Source: Bifidobacterium breve
Lineage (GTDB): Bacteria; Actinomycetota; Actinomycetes; UBA12327
Length of the DNA stretch: 6,280 bases
Direction of reading: 5' to 3'
Assembly: GCA_943332445.1 (NCBI GenBank)
Contig: CALQPL010000069.1
Location: forward strand, 1-6,280
Position numbers and translations under genes: made by a program. Below the pieces are notes generated by a model. It was not told the origin of the DNA, ran no database searches, and worked only from the letters and a program-made list of their open reading frames with translations. Below, piece by piece: positions 1 to 5,826 of the stretch. How positions within the stretch are numbered: the first letter of the stretch is position 1; every line of letters starts with the position of its first letter.

Positions 1-111
1 GAAAGTCCCCAATGCGCTCCCGATGCTCTTGCGCAATTCGTAGCCGTGCATCGGGGAATCGTGGAGTAAACCCAGCACAGCGAACTCGAGCACTCCGCTC
101 GATCGCGCCAT
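1..111 (-). CDS. PadR-family transcriptional regulator, N-terminal part (cut by left edge)
   Basis: This is the first 37 codons of a DNA-binding repressor. The reading starts M-A-R-S-S-G-V-L-E-F-A-V-L-G-L-L and continues through S-P-M-H-G-Y-E-L-R-K and L-G-T-F. The L-G-L-L plus M-H-G-Y-E-L-R pattern is the hallmark of the PadR winged-helix domain, where it forms helices 1 and 2 ahead of the recognition helix. The recognition helix and the C-terminal dimerisation part lie outside the window. The ATG at 109-111 is preceded by a Shine-Dalgarno-like AGGGGT (plus positions 116-121, minus strand). The gene diverges from the DUF5318-PBP operon, as in M. tuberculosis Rv0047c, where ino1 (inositol-3-phosphate synthase) is next along; whether ino1 follows here cannot be seen. 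PadR proteins often repress themselves and a divergent gene, so the palindrome at 158-188 is the obvious candidate site. The ligand is unknown. Confidence 0.9.
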   Translation of the reverse strand, partial: MARSSGVLEFAVLGLLHDSPMHGYELRKSIGSALGTF

Positions 112-311
112 GGTTACCCCTAATCGCCGAACGGGGGAACATTCGGGTTGATCGGTTGATCTGATGTATCAGCACGATACATCAGATCGCACCTAAGGGC
201 CTGTCGGGGGCCGGAGCGTCGAATATCAAGCGGATCGGGACGTCAGCGCACGGCTCGCCCTCAGCCGAACGTATCTGTGCCAGCAGGCGTAGAGGGATTA
301 CGCTCGCGGCT
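112..311. other. Divergent intergenic region / leader
   Basis: This stretch separates the padR-type gene from the DUF5318-PBP operon and should hold promoters in both directions. The inverted repeat at 158-188 is its main feature. CGGCT (251-255) and AGCCG (263-267) form a small 5-bp hairpin in the presumed rightward leader. I see no convincing -35/-10 pair on either strand and no small gene. Confidence 0.5.
158..188. promoter_or_regulatory. Perfect 13-bp inverted repeat, candidate PadR operator
   Basis: The arms GATCTGATGTATC (158-170) and GATACATCAGATC (176-188) are exact reverse complements separated by AGCAC. The site lies 46 bp upstream of the padR-type start and 123 bp upstream of the DUF5318 start. 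It contains ATGT and ACAT half-sites, the core reported for PadR-family operators. However, the spacing here is 11 nt rather than the commonly cited 8, so the match is partial. There is no T-tract on either side, which argues against a terminator. Upstream, TTGATC occurs at 148-153 and again at 156-161, so GATC recurs three times around the site. The inference is autoregulation of the padR-type gene and possibly control of the rightward operon. Confidence 0.6.
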
Positions 312-713
312 GTGTGGTCCCAGCGATCGGTCGTGGTTTACGGCCTCCAGCGTCGAGCCGCCCTGGAAGAGCTCTTCCACGGGGGCGCTTTTCGCAGTGA
401 CCTGTGCGATGCCGATCCCTACACCTTGCGCGCGGCCAAGCATCACGGTGAAGCCACGCAGCGGTTGTGTCCGGTTTGTCGTAAAGAAAACCTGACCCAC
501 TTGACCTATGTCTTCGGTGATGAGTTGGGGCACTTGTCGGGGCGCATTCGTGCAACGCGTGAACTCGAAGCGATGGCGCATGAATACGGTGAATTCACGG
601 TGTACGTGATTGAGATCTGCCAGAACTGTGAGTGGAACCACATGACGATGTCGTTCGTCTTAGGTGATGGCGTAGCAAGAGGAATTCCCCGACGTCGCCG
701 TGCGGAGGCATAG
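312..713 (+). CDS. DUF5318 family zinc-ribbon protein (Rv0049-like)
   Basis: This 133-residue soluble protein has no signal peptide or membrane segment. It is recognisable as the actinobacterial DUF5318 family, resembling M. tuberculosis Rv0049 in its opening (Q-R-x-V-V-x-Y), in R-A-A-K-x-H-G, in C-P-x-C-R-K-E, in Y/W-V-F-G-[DE]-x-L-G and in C-x-x-C-x-W-N-H. Cysteine pairs C53/C56 and C103/C106 form two CxxC knuckles, consistent with one structural zinc site. The C-terminus is basic (R-R-R-R). No function is established. The GTG at 312 is chosen because it gives the same N-terminus as the mycobacterial protein. AGAGGG at 291-296 lies 15 nt upstream, rather far for a ribosome site. Only one base separates its stop from the PBP start, so the two are probably co-translated, which suggests a role linked to the PBP or cell-wall synthesis. 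Confidence 0.9.
   Translation: MWSQRSVVVYGLQRRAALEELFHGGAFRSDLCDADPYTLRAAKHHGEATQRLCPVCRKENLTHLTYVFGDELGHLSGRIRATRELEAMAHEYGEFTVYVIEICQNCEWNHMTMSFVLGDGVARGIPRRRRAEA
704..708 (+). promoter_or_regulatory. Ribosome binding site GGAGG that fixes the PBP start
   Basis: GGAGG sits inside the last codons of the DUF5318 gene, six bases before GTG 715-717. This is ideal spacing and is the reason for preferring 715 over the in-frame GTG at 700, which lies before the site, or the ATG at 754, whose GGAG is only 2 nt away. The placement implies translational coupling with the upstream gene. Confidence 0.75.
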
Positions 714-714
714 C

Positions 715-2763
715 GTGCGCATCAATTACCCACGCTCCGAGCGCGATGGAGTTATGCGTTTTGTCCCTTCGGGACGCCAATTCCTCGCACTCATTGGCAT
801 GGGTTTTGGTGTGCTCCTGCTGGTCTTTTTGGTCCTTTATGCGTTGGTTAAAGTCCCTACTCCCAATGAGTTTTCGACGGCCCAAGCCACGGTCGTTACT
901 TATGCGGATGGCAAGACGGAGATTGCTCGCGTCGCCGATGCCAATCGCACGTCAATCCCACTCAGCGATGTTCCGCTGGTCGTTCAACGCGAAGTCTTGG
1001 CTGCCGAAGACCGCGACTTTTATGAACATGGCGGATTTTCTGCATCGGGAATTGCTCGTGCCGCGTGGAACAACATCATCGGTGGTTCAACCCAGGGTGG
1101 ATCAACGATCACCCAGCAATACGCAAAGAATGCGTATCTAACCCAGGATCGGACTCTGACGCGCAAGGCCAAGGAGTTGGTCTTGTCGATCAAACTGAGT
1201 CAGACCCGCAGTAAAGAACGCATCCTTGAGGATTACCTCAACACCATTTACTTTGGCCGCGGTGCGTACGGCATCGAGGCGGCATCGCAGGCGTACTTCA
1301 AAATCCCTGCATCGAAGCTGACCGGAACCCAGGGTGCGGTTTTAGCATCGCTGATCCGCTCGCCTGCGGGCTATGCACCAGAAACCAACAAGGATCGGCT
1401 GCGCGGTCGCTGGAATTACGTCCTCGATGCCATGGTCGCTAAGGAATGGATCACCGAGAAGTCACGAGCTCGACAAAAGTTCCCCAAGATTGCCAAGCGC
1501 GGAAGCGGCAATCGCTTAGAAGGTGACAACGGGTTCCTGGTGGATATGGCACGTCGTGAACTGTCGGCCTTGGGCTTTAGTGAAGAAGAAGTCGCGCGCG
1601 GCGGTTATCGCATCACCACCACTTTTGATCAAAAAGCTATGAATGCTGCACGCACTGCTGTGGAAGAGAAGGGTCCGGAAACTGGTGTTAAGGGATTGCG
1701 CATAGGCATTGCTGCAGTTCAACCGGGCACCGGTGCGGTGTTAGCTATTTATGGTGGGGATGACTACCTGACCGACCAGTTCAACAACGCTACGCAAGGC
1801 ATCGTGCAGGCCGGTTCAACGTTTAAGCCCTTTGCCTTGGCAGCGGCCCTGGAAAACGATATTTCGTTGTACGACAGGTTTAGTGGAGTAAACGGTGCCA
1901 CGTTCACCTTCCCGGGGTTTGCGCCTTATCGGGTCAATAACTTTGACGGTTACAACGCTGGTGGATCGATCTCGTTGCTTCGAGCAACGCAGTCGTCGGT
2001 CAACACCGCGTATGTTGACTTGGAAAATGAGATCACTCCTGAAGCCGTTGTTGATTCAGCCATTCGAGCGGGGATTCCTGGGACAACAGCGGGATTAAAC
2101 GCCGGACCAACCACGGTTTTGGGCACCTCATCGCCGCACACCCTGGACATGGCTGCGGCCTACGCCACTTTTGCCGCTCGTGGTCTGCAAGCAAATCCCT
2201 ATGTCATTGCCAGCGTCCGGAATGCCAATGGCGGCTTGTTGTATTCCAAGCGCCCCGAAGTTTCGCGCGCGTATGACGCTGACATCGCTAGCCAGGTCAC
2301 CTATGCGCTAACCCAAGTGGTGAAAAACGGTTCAGGATTTGCCGCTCAGGACCTGGGCCGACCAGCCGCGGGTAAAACTGGAACCACCAACTCGAACTTG
2401 TCGGCATGGTTTGTGGGGTACACCCCGGAAATCGCAGTTGCCGTATCGATGGCCAAGTCGACTGAGTCGGGTGGCTTGAAAACCTTGCGCGGAACGGGTG
2501 GGATGACCCGCGTCACGGGTGGTTCCTTCCCAGCACGGATGTGGACCGCGATGGTCAAGGCGTTCTTGAAGGACACACCGGTTCAACAATTTGATGGGAC
2601 CACGTCTAATTCAGATGGCTACGGTGGCGGCTCATATAAGCGCAAGTCGACGAAGTCACCGACAGCAACGAGCACGACCAAGCCCACAGGGGCCCCAACC
2701 ACTAAAGCACCAACTCCGGTACCCACGGTGCCACCGGCCACTTCACCGCCTTCCACGCCATAA
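715..2763 (+). CDS. ponA: Class A penicillin-binding protein (bifunctional transglycosylase/transpeptidase)
   Basis: This enzyme polymerises lipid II into glycan strands and cross-links the stem peptides on the outer face of the membrane. From the GTG at 715 it has 682 residues: a short basic cytoplasmic N-terminus, one membrane anchor (about 23-45), a GT51 glycosyltransferase domain (about 75-250) and a transpeptidase domain (about 325-620). GT51 motifs present are E-D-R-D-F-Y-E-H-G-G (98-107, first catalytic Glu), G-G-S-T-I-T-Q-Q (128-135) and I-L-E-D-Y-L-N (170-176, second Glu). Transpeptidase motifs are S-T-F-K (catalytic Ser368, Lys371), S-V-N (428-430) and K-T-G-T (554-557), all intact. 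The tail (about 631-682) is Ser/Thr/Pro-rich and probably a wall-spanning extension; no PASTA domain is seen. Gene order with DUF5318 and PadR matches mycobacterial ponA1, hence the symbol. The gene is probably essential or important for growth, as expected for the family. Confidence 0.96.
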   Translation: MRINYPRSERDGVMRFVPSGRQFLALIGMGFGVLLLVFLVLYALVKVPTPNEFSTAQATVVTYADGKTEIARVADANRTSIPLSDVPLVVQREVLAAEDRDFYEHGGFSASGIARAAWNNIIGGSTQGGSTITQQYAKNAYLTQDRTLTRKAKELVLSIKLSQTRSKERILEDYLNTIYFGRGAYGIEAASQAYFKIPASKLTGTQGAVLASLIRSPAGYAPETNKDRLRGRWNYVLDAMVAKEWITEKSRARQKFPKIAKRGSGNRLEGDNGFLVDMARRELSALGFSEEEVARGGYRITTTFDQKAMNAARTAVEEKGPETGVKGLRIGIAAVQPGTGAVLAIYGGDDYLTDQFNNATQGIVQAGSTFKPFALAAALENDISLYDRFSGVNGATFTFPGFAPYRVNNFDGYNAGGSISLLRATQSSVNTAYVDLENEITPEAVVDSAIRAGIPGTTAGLNAGPTTVLGTSSPHTLDMAAAYATFAARGLQANPYVIASVRNANGGLLYSKRPEVSRAYDADIASQVTYALTQVVKNGSGFAAQDLGRPAAGKTGTTNSNLSAWFVGYTPEIAVAVSMAKSTESGGLKTLRGTGGMTRVTGGSFPARMWTAMVKAFLKDTPVQQFDGTTSNSDGYGGGSYKRKSTKSPTATSTTKPTGAPTTKAPTPVPTVPPATSPPSTP

Positions 2764-2771
2764 TCCTTAGT

Positions 2772-2778
2772 AGGAGGT
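2772..2778 (+). promoter_or_regulatory. Strong ribosome binding site for the rhodanese gene
   Basis: AGGAGGT is a near-perfect complement of the 16S rRNA 3' end and stands 8 nt before ATG 2787. It is the best Shine-Dalgarno sequence in the window and lies in the 23-nt gap after the PBP stop, where no terminator is visible. Confidence 0.85.
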
Positions 2779-2786
2779 TTGCCCTG

Positions 2787-3122
2787 ATGTTTGGTTCTTC
2801 ATCCGTTCCATCGATGTCCGTTGCTGATCTATCCGATGAGTTGTTCTTGCTTGATGTGCGCGAGGACGACGAATGGGAAGCCGGACATGCACCAACGGCG
2901 GTGCACGCGGCCATGTCTTTGCAAGCAGGAATTCTTGATCTACTTCCCCCTGAGGGGACCATCGCGGTGATCTGTAAAGCCGGCAGTCGATCGGCCAAAG
3001 TCACGCAGTTCTTGGTCAATCAAGGCCGCGAAGCAATCAACGTTGAGGGCGGAATGATGGGTTGGGCCGCCGCTGGTCGCCCGGTCGTCACCAATCAAGG
3101 CGACGAGGGCTTCGTTCTTTGA
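2787..3122 (+). CDS. Single-domain rhodanese-like sulfurtransferase
   Basis: This 111-residue cytosolic protein corresponds to one rhodanese domain. It shows L-L-D-V-R-E-D-D-E-W-E-x-G-H at 21-34 (the usual LIDVRxxxEYxxGHI region), an active-site loop C-K-A-G-S-R-S starting at Cys63, and the closing E-G-G-M-M-G-W at 87-93. The catalytic cysteine and the arginine of the loop are present, so sulfane-sulfur transfer through a persulfide is expected. The donor and acceptor are unknown. Length is normal for stand-alone GlpE-type proteins, with no second inactive domain. The ATG start is well placed after a strong AGGAGG site. Its stop codon overlaps the start of the next gene (TTGA, 3119-3122), so it is likely expressed with the FAD dehydrogenase. 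Confidence 0.93.
   Translation: MFGSSSVPSMSVADLSDELFLLDVREDDEWEAGHAPTAVHAAMSLQAGILDLLPPEGTIAVICKAGSRSAKVTQFLVNQGREAINVEGGMMGWAAAGRPVVTNQGDEGFVL
3105..3109 (+). promoter_or_regulatory. Ribosome binding site supporting the TTG 3119 start
   Basis: GAGGG inside the end of the rhodanese gene lies 9 nt before TTG 3119-3121. It supports this TTG as the start of the FAD dehydrogenase. The in-frame ATG at 3062 would only add residues translated from rhodanese coding sequence. Confidence 0.55.
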
Positions 3123-4429
3123 GTTCGCCACTCCTAGCGGACCTGGCAGGCGTCGTCGGAGCTGAGCACGTTCTCACCGACCCCGATGTCACACAATCTT
3201 TTGGCACTGACTGGACGCGCGCTTGGTCGAGCATCCCGCTTGCGGTGGTTCGGCCGGCCTCAACAGCCGAGGTCGCTGCCGTCATGACGTTGTGTCACAC
3301 CCACGGCACGCCAGTGGTCACCCAAGGTGGCAATACCGGTCTGGTGGGCGGCGGTGTTCCGCATGGGGATCGCACGTCTGTTGTTGTGTCGATGACGCGG
3401 CTGAACTCCATCGCAGCAGTGGATCGCGCGACGCAGACCGTGGAAGTTGGCGCCGGCGTGACGTTGTCACAGTTGCACGCTCACGCCAGCGCTGCAGGAT
3501 TTCGTTATGCCGTTGATTTAGCAGCGCGAGACTCAGCCACGGTGGGTGGAATGGTGGCAACCAACGCGGGTGGATTGCGCGTCGTGGGACTGGGCGATAC
3601 CCGCGCGCAAGTCATGGGCGTAGAAGCGGTGCTGGCCGATGGCACCATCATTCGTCGGTTGGAGCCGTTAGCTAAAGACAACGGTGGCTACAACCTCAGC
3701 CAACTGATGACCGGATCCGAAGGCACCTTGGGCGTGATCACGGCGGCTCGCTTGCGCTTAGTTCGTCAACCCGCAGAACCAGAAGTGGTCACGTTGATTG
3801 GCCTGCCGGATGTGGAATCAGCCGTTGATTTAGTGGCTTCTGCTCGCCAGCGCGGTGACCTCACAGCGGCAGAAATGATCCGCGCCGAGGGGATGGCGGT
3901 CGTTCGGGCCGTATGTGGTCTCAGTCAGCCCCTAGCCCGTGAGCACCCGGTCTATCTGTTGCTCGAAACCGCGACACTGCCCGATCTTCCCGACGATGTT
4001 GATGCCGCTATCGATCCACGCATGTGGGAATACCGCGATCGCCAGGCCGAAGCCGTGGCCACGTTAGGGATTCCGTTCAAGCTGGATGTGTGTTTACCCA
4101 TTGCGTCCATTCCAGAATTCTTGAACAAGATGGATCAACTTCCTGACACGCAGGGGCGCGAAGTCCATGTCTATGCACACCTTGGTGATGGCAACCTGCA
4201 CATTAATTTGGTGGATATCGATGAACCAACGAGTGAGCGACTGGATGAGCAAGTGCTCACTCTCGTTGCGCAATTCGGTGGCTCTATTGCAGCCGAACAT
4301 GGGGTGGGAGTTCACAAAACCAAGTGGCTGCACTTGTCCCGCAGTGGTGCCGAAATCGCGACCATGAAGGCGATTAAGGACACCCTCGATCCGACCGGGA
4401 TTCTCAATCCTGGGGTTTTGTTGCCTTAG
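3119..4429 (+). CDS. FAD-binding 2-hydroxyacid dehydrogenase, GlcD / D-2-hydroxyglutarate dehydrogenase type
   Basis: This is a flavoprotein predicted to oxidise a D-2-hydroxyacid (D-lactate, glycolate or D-2-hydroxyglutarate) to the 2-oxoacid. From TTG 3119 it has 436 residues. The FAD_binding_4 (PCMH) half includes Q-G-G-N-T-G-L-V-G-G (69-78), T-V-G-G-M-V-A-T-N-A-G-G (141-152) and T-G-S-E-G-T-L-G (198-205). The FAD-oxidase C-terminal half has W-E-Y-R-D-R (303-308), H-L-G-D-G-N-L-H (354-361), A-E-H-G-V-G (392-397) and D-P-T-G-I-L-N-P-G (424-432). The histidines of the GDGN and EHG motifs are the metal- and substrate-site residues in D-2-hydroxyglutarate dehydrogenases. There is no iron-sulfur domain and no membrane segment. 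Exact substrate cannot be told from sequence alone. The start overlaps the rhodanese stop by four bases. Confidence 0.93.
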   Translation: MSSPLLADLAGVVGAEHVLTDPDVTQSFGTDWTRAWSSIPLAVVRPASTAEVAAVMTLCHTHGTPVVTQGGNTGLVGGGVPHGDRTSVVVSMTRLNSIAAVDRATQTVEVGAGVTLSQLHAHASAAGFRYAVDLAARDSATVGGMVATNAGGLRVVGLGDTRAQVMGVEAVLADGTIIRRLEPLAKDNGGYNLSQLMTGSEGTLGVITAARLRLVRQPAEPEVVTLIGLPDVESAVDLVASARQRGDLTAAEMIRAEGMAVVRAVCGLSQPLAREHPVYLLLETATLPDLPDDVDAAIDPRMWEYRDRQAEAVATLGIPFKLDVCLPIASIPEFLNKMDQLPDTQGREVHVYAHLGDGNLHINLVDIDEPTSERLDEQVLTLVAQFGGSIAAEHGVGVHKTKWLHLSRSGAEIATMKAIKDTLDPTGILNPGVLLP

Positions 4430-4438
4430 TTCCGCACT

Positions 4439-4963
4439 GTGTCGTTCCCGCAGTTTGATGCGCATTCGCGCGAGCATGGCAACGTGGCAAAACAACGGTC
4501 CTGGCCCTTAGTTCTTATCGGTGCAGTGGTGGCGTTGGCTGTCGGCGTCCTCGTGTGGGTGGTGTGGCTGGCTCCTGGTGAGCCCACCGTCGATCAACCG
4601 GTGGCTACCGCGTCTGCTTCCCCTTCGCCGGAGGAAACGCCGGATCAAACCCCCAGTGCAACCCCCACGGTCACACCAACGCTGACTGCTTCGCCCACCC
4701 CCACCGATGAGGTGGACAACCCCATTGATGACGCCATCGTGGGCTACCCGGGCTCGCCGATTAAGCCATCGGCTGTCGCTCGCGATGTCGTGCGGGTCAT
4801 TCAGCAACGCATTGTTGATTTAGGAACCAAGCTCACTGTTGATGGTGTGTACGGAACCCGAACGACCACCGCAGTAAAGGCATTTCAAAAAGACAATGGT
4901 TTGCCGGTCACCGGAATTGTGGACCGCGACACCTGGGCGGCGTTGTTCACATCGGATTCATAA
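4439..4963 (+). CDS. Membrane-anchored peptidoglycan-binding protein (PG_binding_1)
   Basis: This protein has 174 residues: a short cytoplasmic N-terminus, one hydrophobic helix (about 22-44), a Pro/Thr/Ser-rich linker (about 45-92) and a C-terminal PG_binding_1 three-helix domain (about 112-170). The domain is recognised by V-D-G-V-Y-G-T-R-T-T-T-A-V-K-A-F-Q (134-150), then G-L-P-V-T-G-I-V-D and D-T-W-A-A-L. It should sit on the outer membrane face and hold on to the wall. No hydrolase or other catalytic domain is attached, so it is likely an accessory or scaffold protein. The GTG at 4439 follows the previous stop by nine bases but has no clear ribosome site; GTG 4484 (removing 15 residues) is an alternative that keeps all domains. 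It is the last gene of the plus-strand run that includes the PBP. Confidence 0.88.
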   Translation: MSFPQFDAHSREHGNVAKQRSWPLVLIGAVVALAVGVLVWVVWLAPGEPTVDQPVATASASPSPEETPDQTPSATPTVTPTLTASPTPTDEVDNPIDDAIVGYPGSPIKPSAVARDVVRVIQQRIVDLGTKLTVDGVYGTRTTTAVKAFQKDNGLPVTGIVDRDTWAALFTSDS

Positions 4964-4967
4964 AAAT

Positions 4968-5008
4968 CTCTTGACCTGAATTTGACCAAAGATTCGTTTA
5001 CTCAAGAG
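4968..5008 (+). repeat. Weak inverted repeat just after the operon's last stop codon
   Basis: CTCTTGA (4968-4974) and TCAAGAG (5002-5008) are exact reverse complements separated by 27 nt. TTGACC occurs twice nearby (4971-4976 and 4982-4987). The long loop makes this a poor terminator. It may fold in the 3' untranslated region or be chance. Confidence 0.3.
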
Positions 5009-5042
5009 GATTGTTCTGTCCGGTTTGGGTAGATTTTCATTA

Positions 5043-5080
5043 CCCGGGTGTCGTCGCATCCCCCGTCGGCGGCACTCGGG
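5043..5080 (+). terminator. Strong 14-bp GC-rich RNA hairpin, probable operon terminator
   Basis: Positions 5043-5056 (CCCGGGTGTCGTCG) pair along their full length with 5067-5080 (CGGCGGCACTCGGG) around a 10-nt loop. Eleven pairs are Watson-Crick and three are G-U (5047/5076, 5051/5072, 5054/5069). In the minus-strand RNA those three become A-C mismatches, so the fold favours plus-strand transcripts. It begins 79 nt after the stop of the peptidoglycan-binding protein, in a convergent gap where termination is needed. No U-tract follows (CCCCTTAACT), which is not unusual for reported actinobacterial terminators. GGGTA at 5027-5031 could pair with TACCC at 5041-5045 and compete with the base of the stem. 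Confidence 0.65.
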
Positions 5081-5100
5081 CCCCTTAACTACGCCGTTGA

Positions 5101-5125
5101 ATAAGCCTTGCTCTTGCTGGCTTAT
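5101..5125 (-). repeat. 7-bp stem-loop over the stop codon of the GDT1-like gene
   Basis: ATAAGCC (5101-5107) and GGCTTAT (5119-5125) can pair with an 11-nt loop. The right arm contains the TAA stop (5122-5124) of the minus-strand gene. In the minus direction the stem is followed by TTCAACGG, with no T-run. It may contribute to 3' end formation of that transcript but is a weak candidate terminator. Confidence 0.35.
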
Positions 5126-5757
5126 CCAGCGAAGACTTCGGCGATAGCGCTTCCGGCCAAGACCGCCAATACCCCAGCGCTGACGAAACGCACTCGATGG
5201 AGCGGCACAGTGCTGAAGATCCAGCGGCCCGCCAAGACCGCCAGTCCAGCCACCAGGACAAGGGCGAGCCATGCACCAATGAATACCGAGACGGGCTCAC
5301 CGGTTCGCGCGGACTGACTGGCAGTCAAGAGTTGGGACAGGTCTCCCCACTCGGCGACAAACAGGACGACAAAGGATGTGGTCGCCATCTTCCACGCCGA
5401 GGTGGGCGTAGCGGCCTTGGTGATTGCCTCTTCTTCCTCAGCTACCAAAGCCTGCGCCTCAACTGTGGCTGCTTGCCGACTTTTCATGGCGCCCTTAAAC
5501 AAGATGGCTGCGCCAGCGGCGAAAATCACGGCGGCCACCCCGGCGACTAATGCTCGGGGAAGCAGTGACAGCAGCCCACCCAAGGAAACGGCGATGGCTG
5601 TTTGGACAAAGAACGCGGCACTGACCCCGAGCCAGACGGGCAAATGGCGAAATCGCGTCGCCAAAATCAAAGTGGCGATGAACGTCTTGTCGGGCAATTC
5701 AGCCGGCACGATGAGGGCGAAAGTGCTCAGCGTCGCGCCCAGATCAAGAACAGCCAT
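5122..5757 (-). CDS. TMEM165/GDT1 (UPF0016) family membrane transporter
   Basis: This is an integral membrane protein of 211 residues with about six hydrophobic helices arranged as two similar halves. Each half carries one copy of the family signature E-x-G-D-[KR]-[TS]: E-L-P-D-K-T at 20-25 and E-W-G-D-L-S at 136-141. These acidic motifs line the cation path in the family, whose studied members move Mn2+ or Ca2+ in exchange for protons. The bacterial role is usually manganese export or homeostasis. The halves are joined by a charged loop (about 91-120) containing E-E-E-E. Both motifs deviate slightly (Pro for Gly in the first, Leu for Lys/Arg in the second). ATG 5757 is chosen because family proteins begin near the first helix; an open frame extends to TTG 5805 and includes GTG 5790. 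No clear ribosome site precedes 5757. Confidence 0.9.
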   Translation of the reverse strand: MAVLDLGATLSTFALIVPAELPDKTFIATLILATRFRHLPVWLGVSAAFFVQTAIAVSLGGLLSLLPRALVAGVAAVIFAAGAAILFKGAMKSRQAATVEAQALVAEEEEAITKAATPTSAWKMATTSFVVLFVAEWGDLSQLLTASQSARTGEPVSVFIGAWLALVLVAGLAVLAGRWIFSTVPLHRVRFVSAGVLAVLAGSAIAEVFAG

Positions 5758-5816
5758 GCGGTGAACAGTATTAGATCGAGGGTGGGGCACTACGCTGACG
5801 CACAACCGATCCTGCT

Positions 5817-5821
5817 GGGAG
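5817..5821 (+). promoter_or_regulatory. Ribosome binding site for the DUF4446 gene
   Basis: GGGAG stands 5 nt before GTG 5827-5829. It supports this GTG rather than the in-frame ATG at 5842, which is preceded by AAGCACG and has no such site. Confidence 0.6.
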
Positions 5822-5826
5822 CAGCT

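Noticed and set aside
364..379. 16-bp perfect palindrome TGGAAGAGCTCTTCCA inside the DUF5318 gene
   Set aside because: It falls in codons for conserved L-E-E-L-F residues, and no regulatory role is suggested by its position 52 bases into the coding sequence; chance codon choice is sufficient.
700..714. GTG 700 as the PBP start
   Set aside because: It lies before the GGAGG at 704-708, which is correctly spaced for GTG 715.
261..885. Minus-strand open frames opposite the DUF5318 and PBP starts
   Set aside because: They are antisense to recognised conserved proteins and show no domain or ribosome site.
3062..3118. N-terminal extension of the FAD dehydrogenase from ATG 3062
   Set aside because: It would overlap 57 bases of the rhodanese gene, giving an Arg-rich stretch unlike the family; TTG 3119 has a ribosome site and the expected N-terminus.
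4964..5121. tRNA, riboswitch or small coding gene in the convergent gap
   Set aside because: No cloverleaf or T-arm consensus is present, no known riboswitch core is visible, there is no plausible short gene, and the downstream gene is on the opposite strand.
5108..5764. Several open frames on the plus strand opposite the GDT1-like gene
   Set aside because: They have low-complexity or Arg/Ser/Ala-rich translations without domains and lie antisense to a clear family member.
5758..5805. Upstream extension of the GDT1-like protein to TTG 5805
   Set aside because: The extra 16 residues are hydrophilic, contain prolines and are not part of the family's N-terminus; ATG 5757 sits directly before the first helix.
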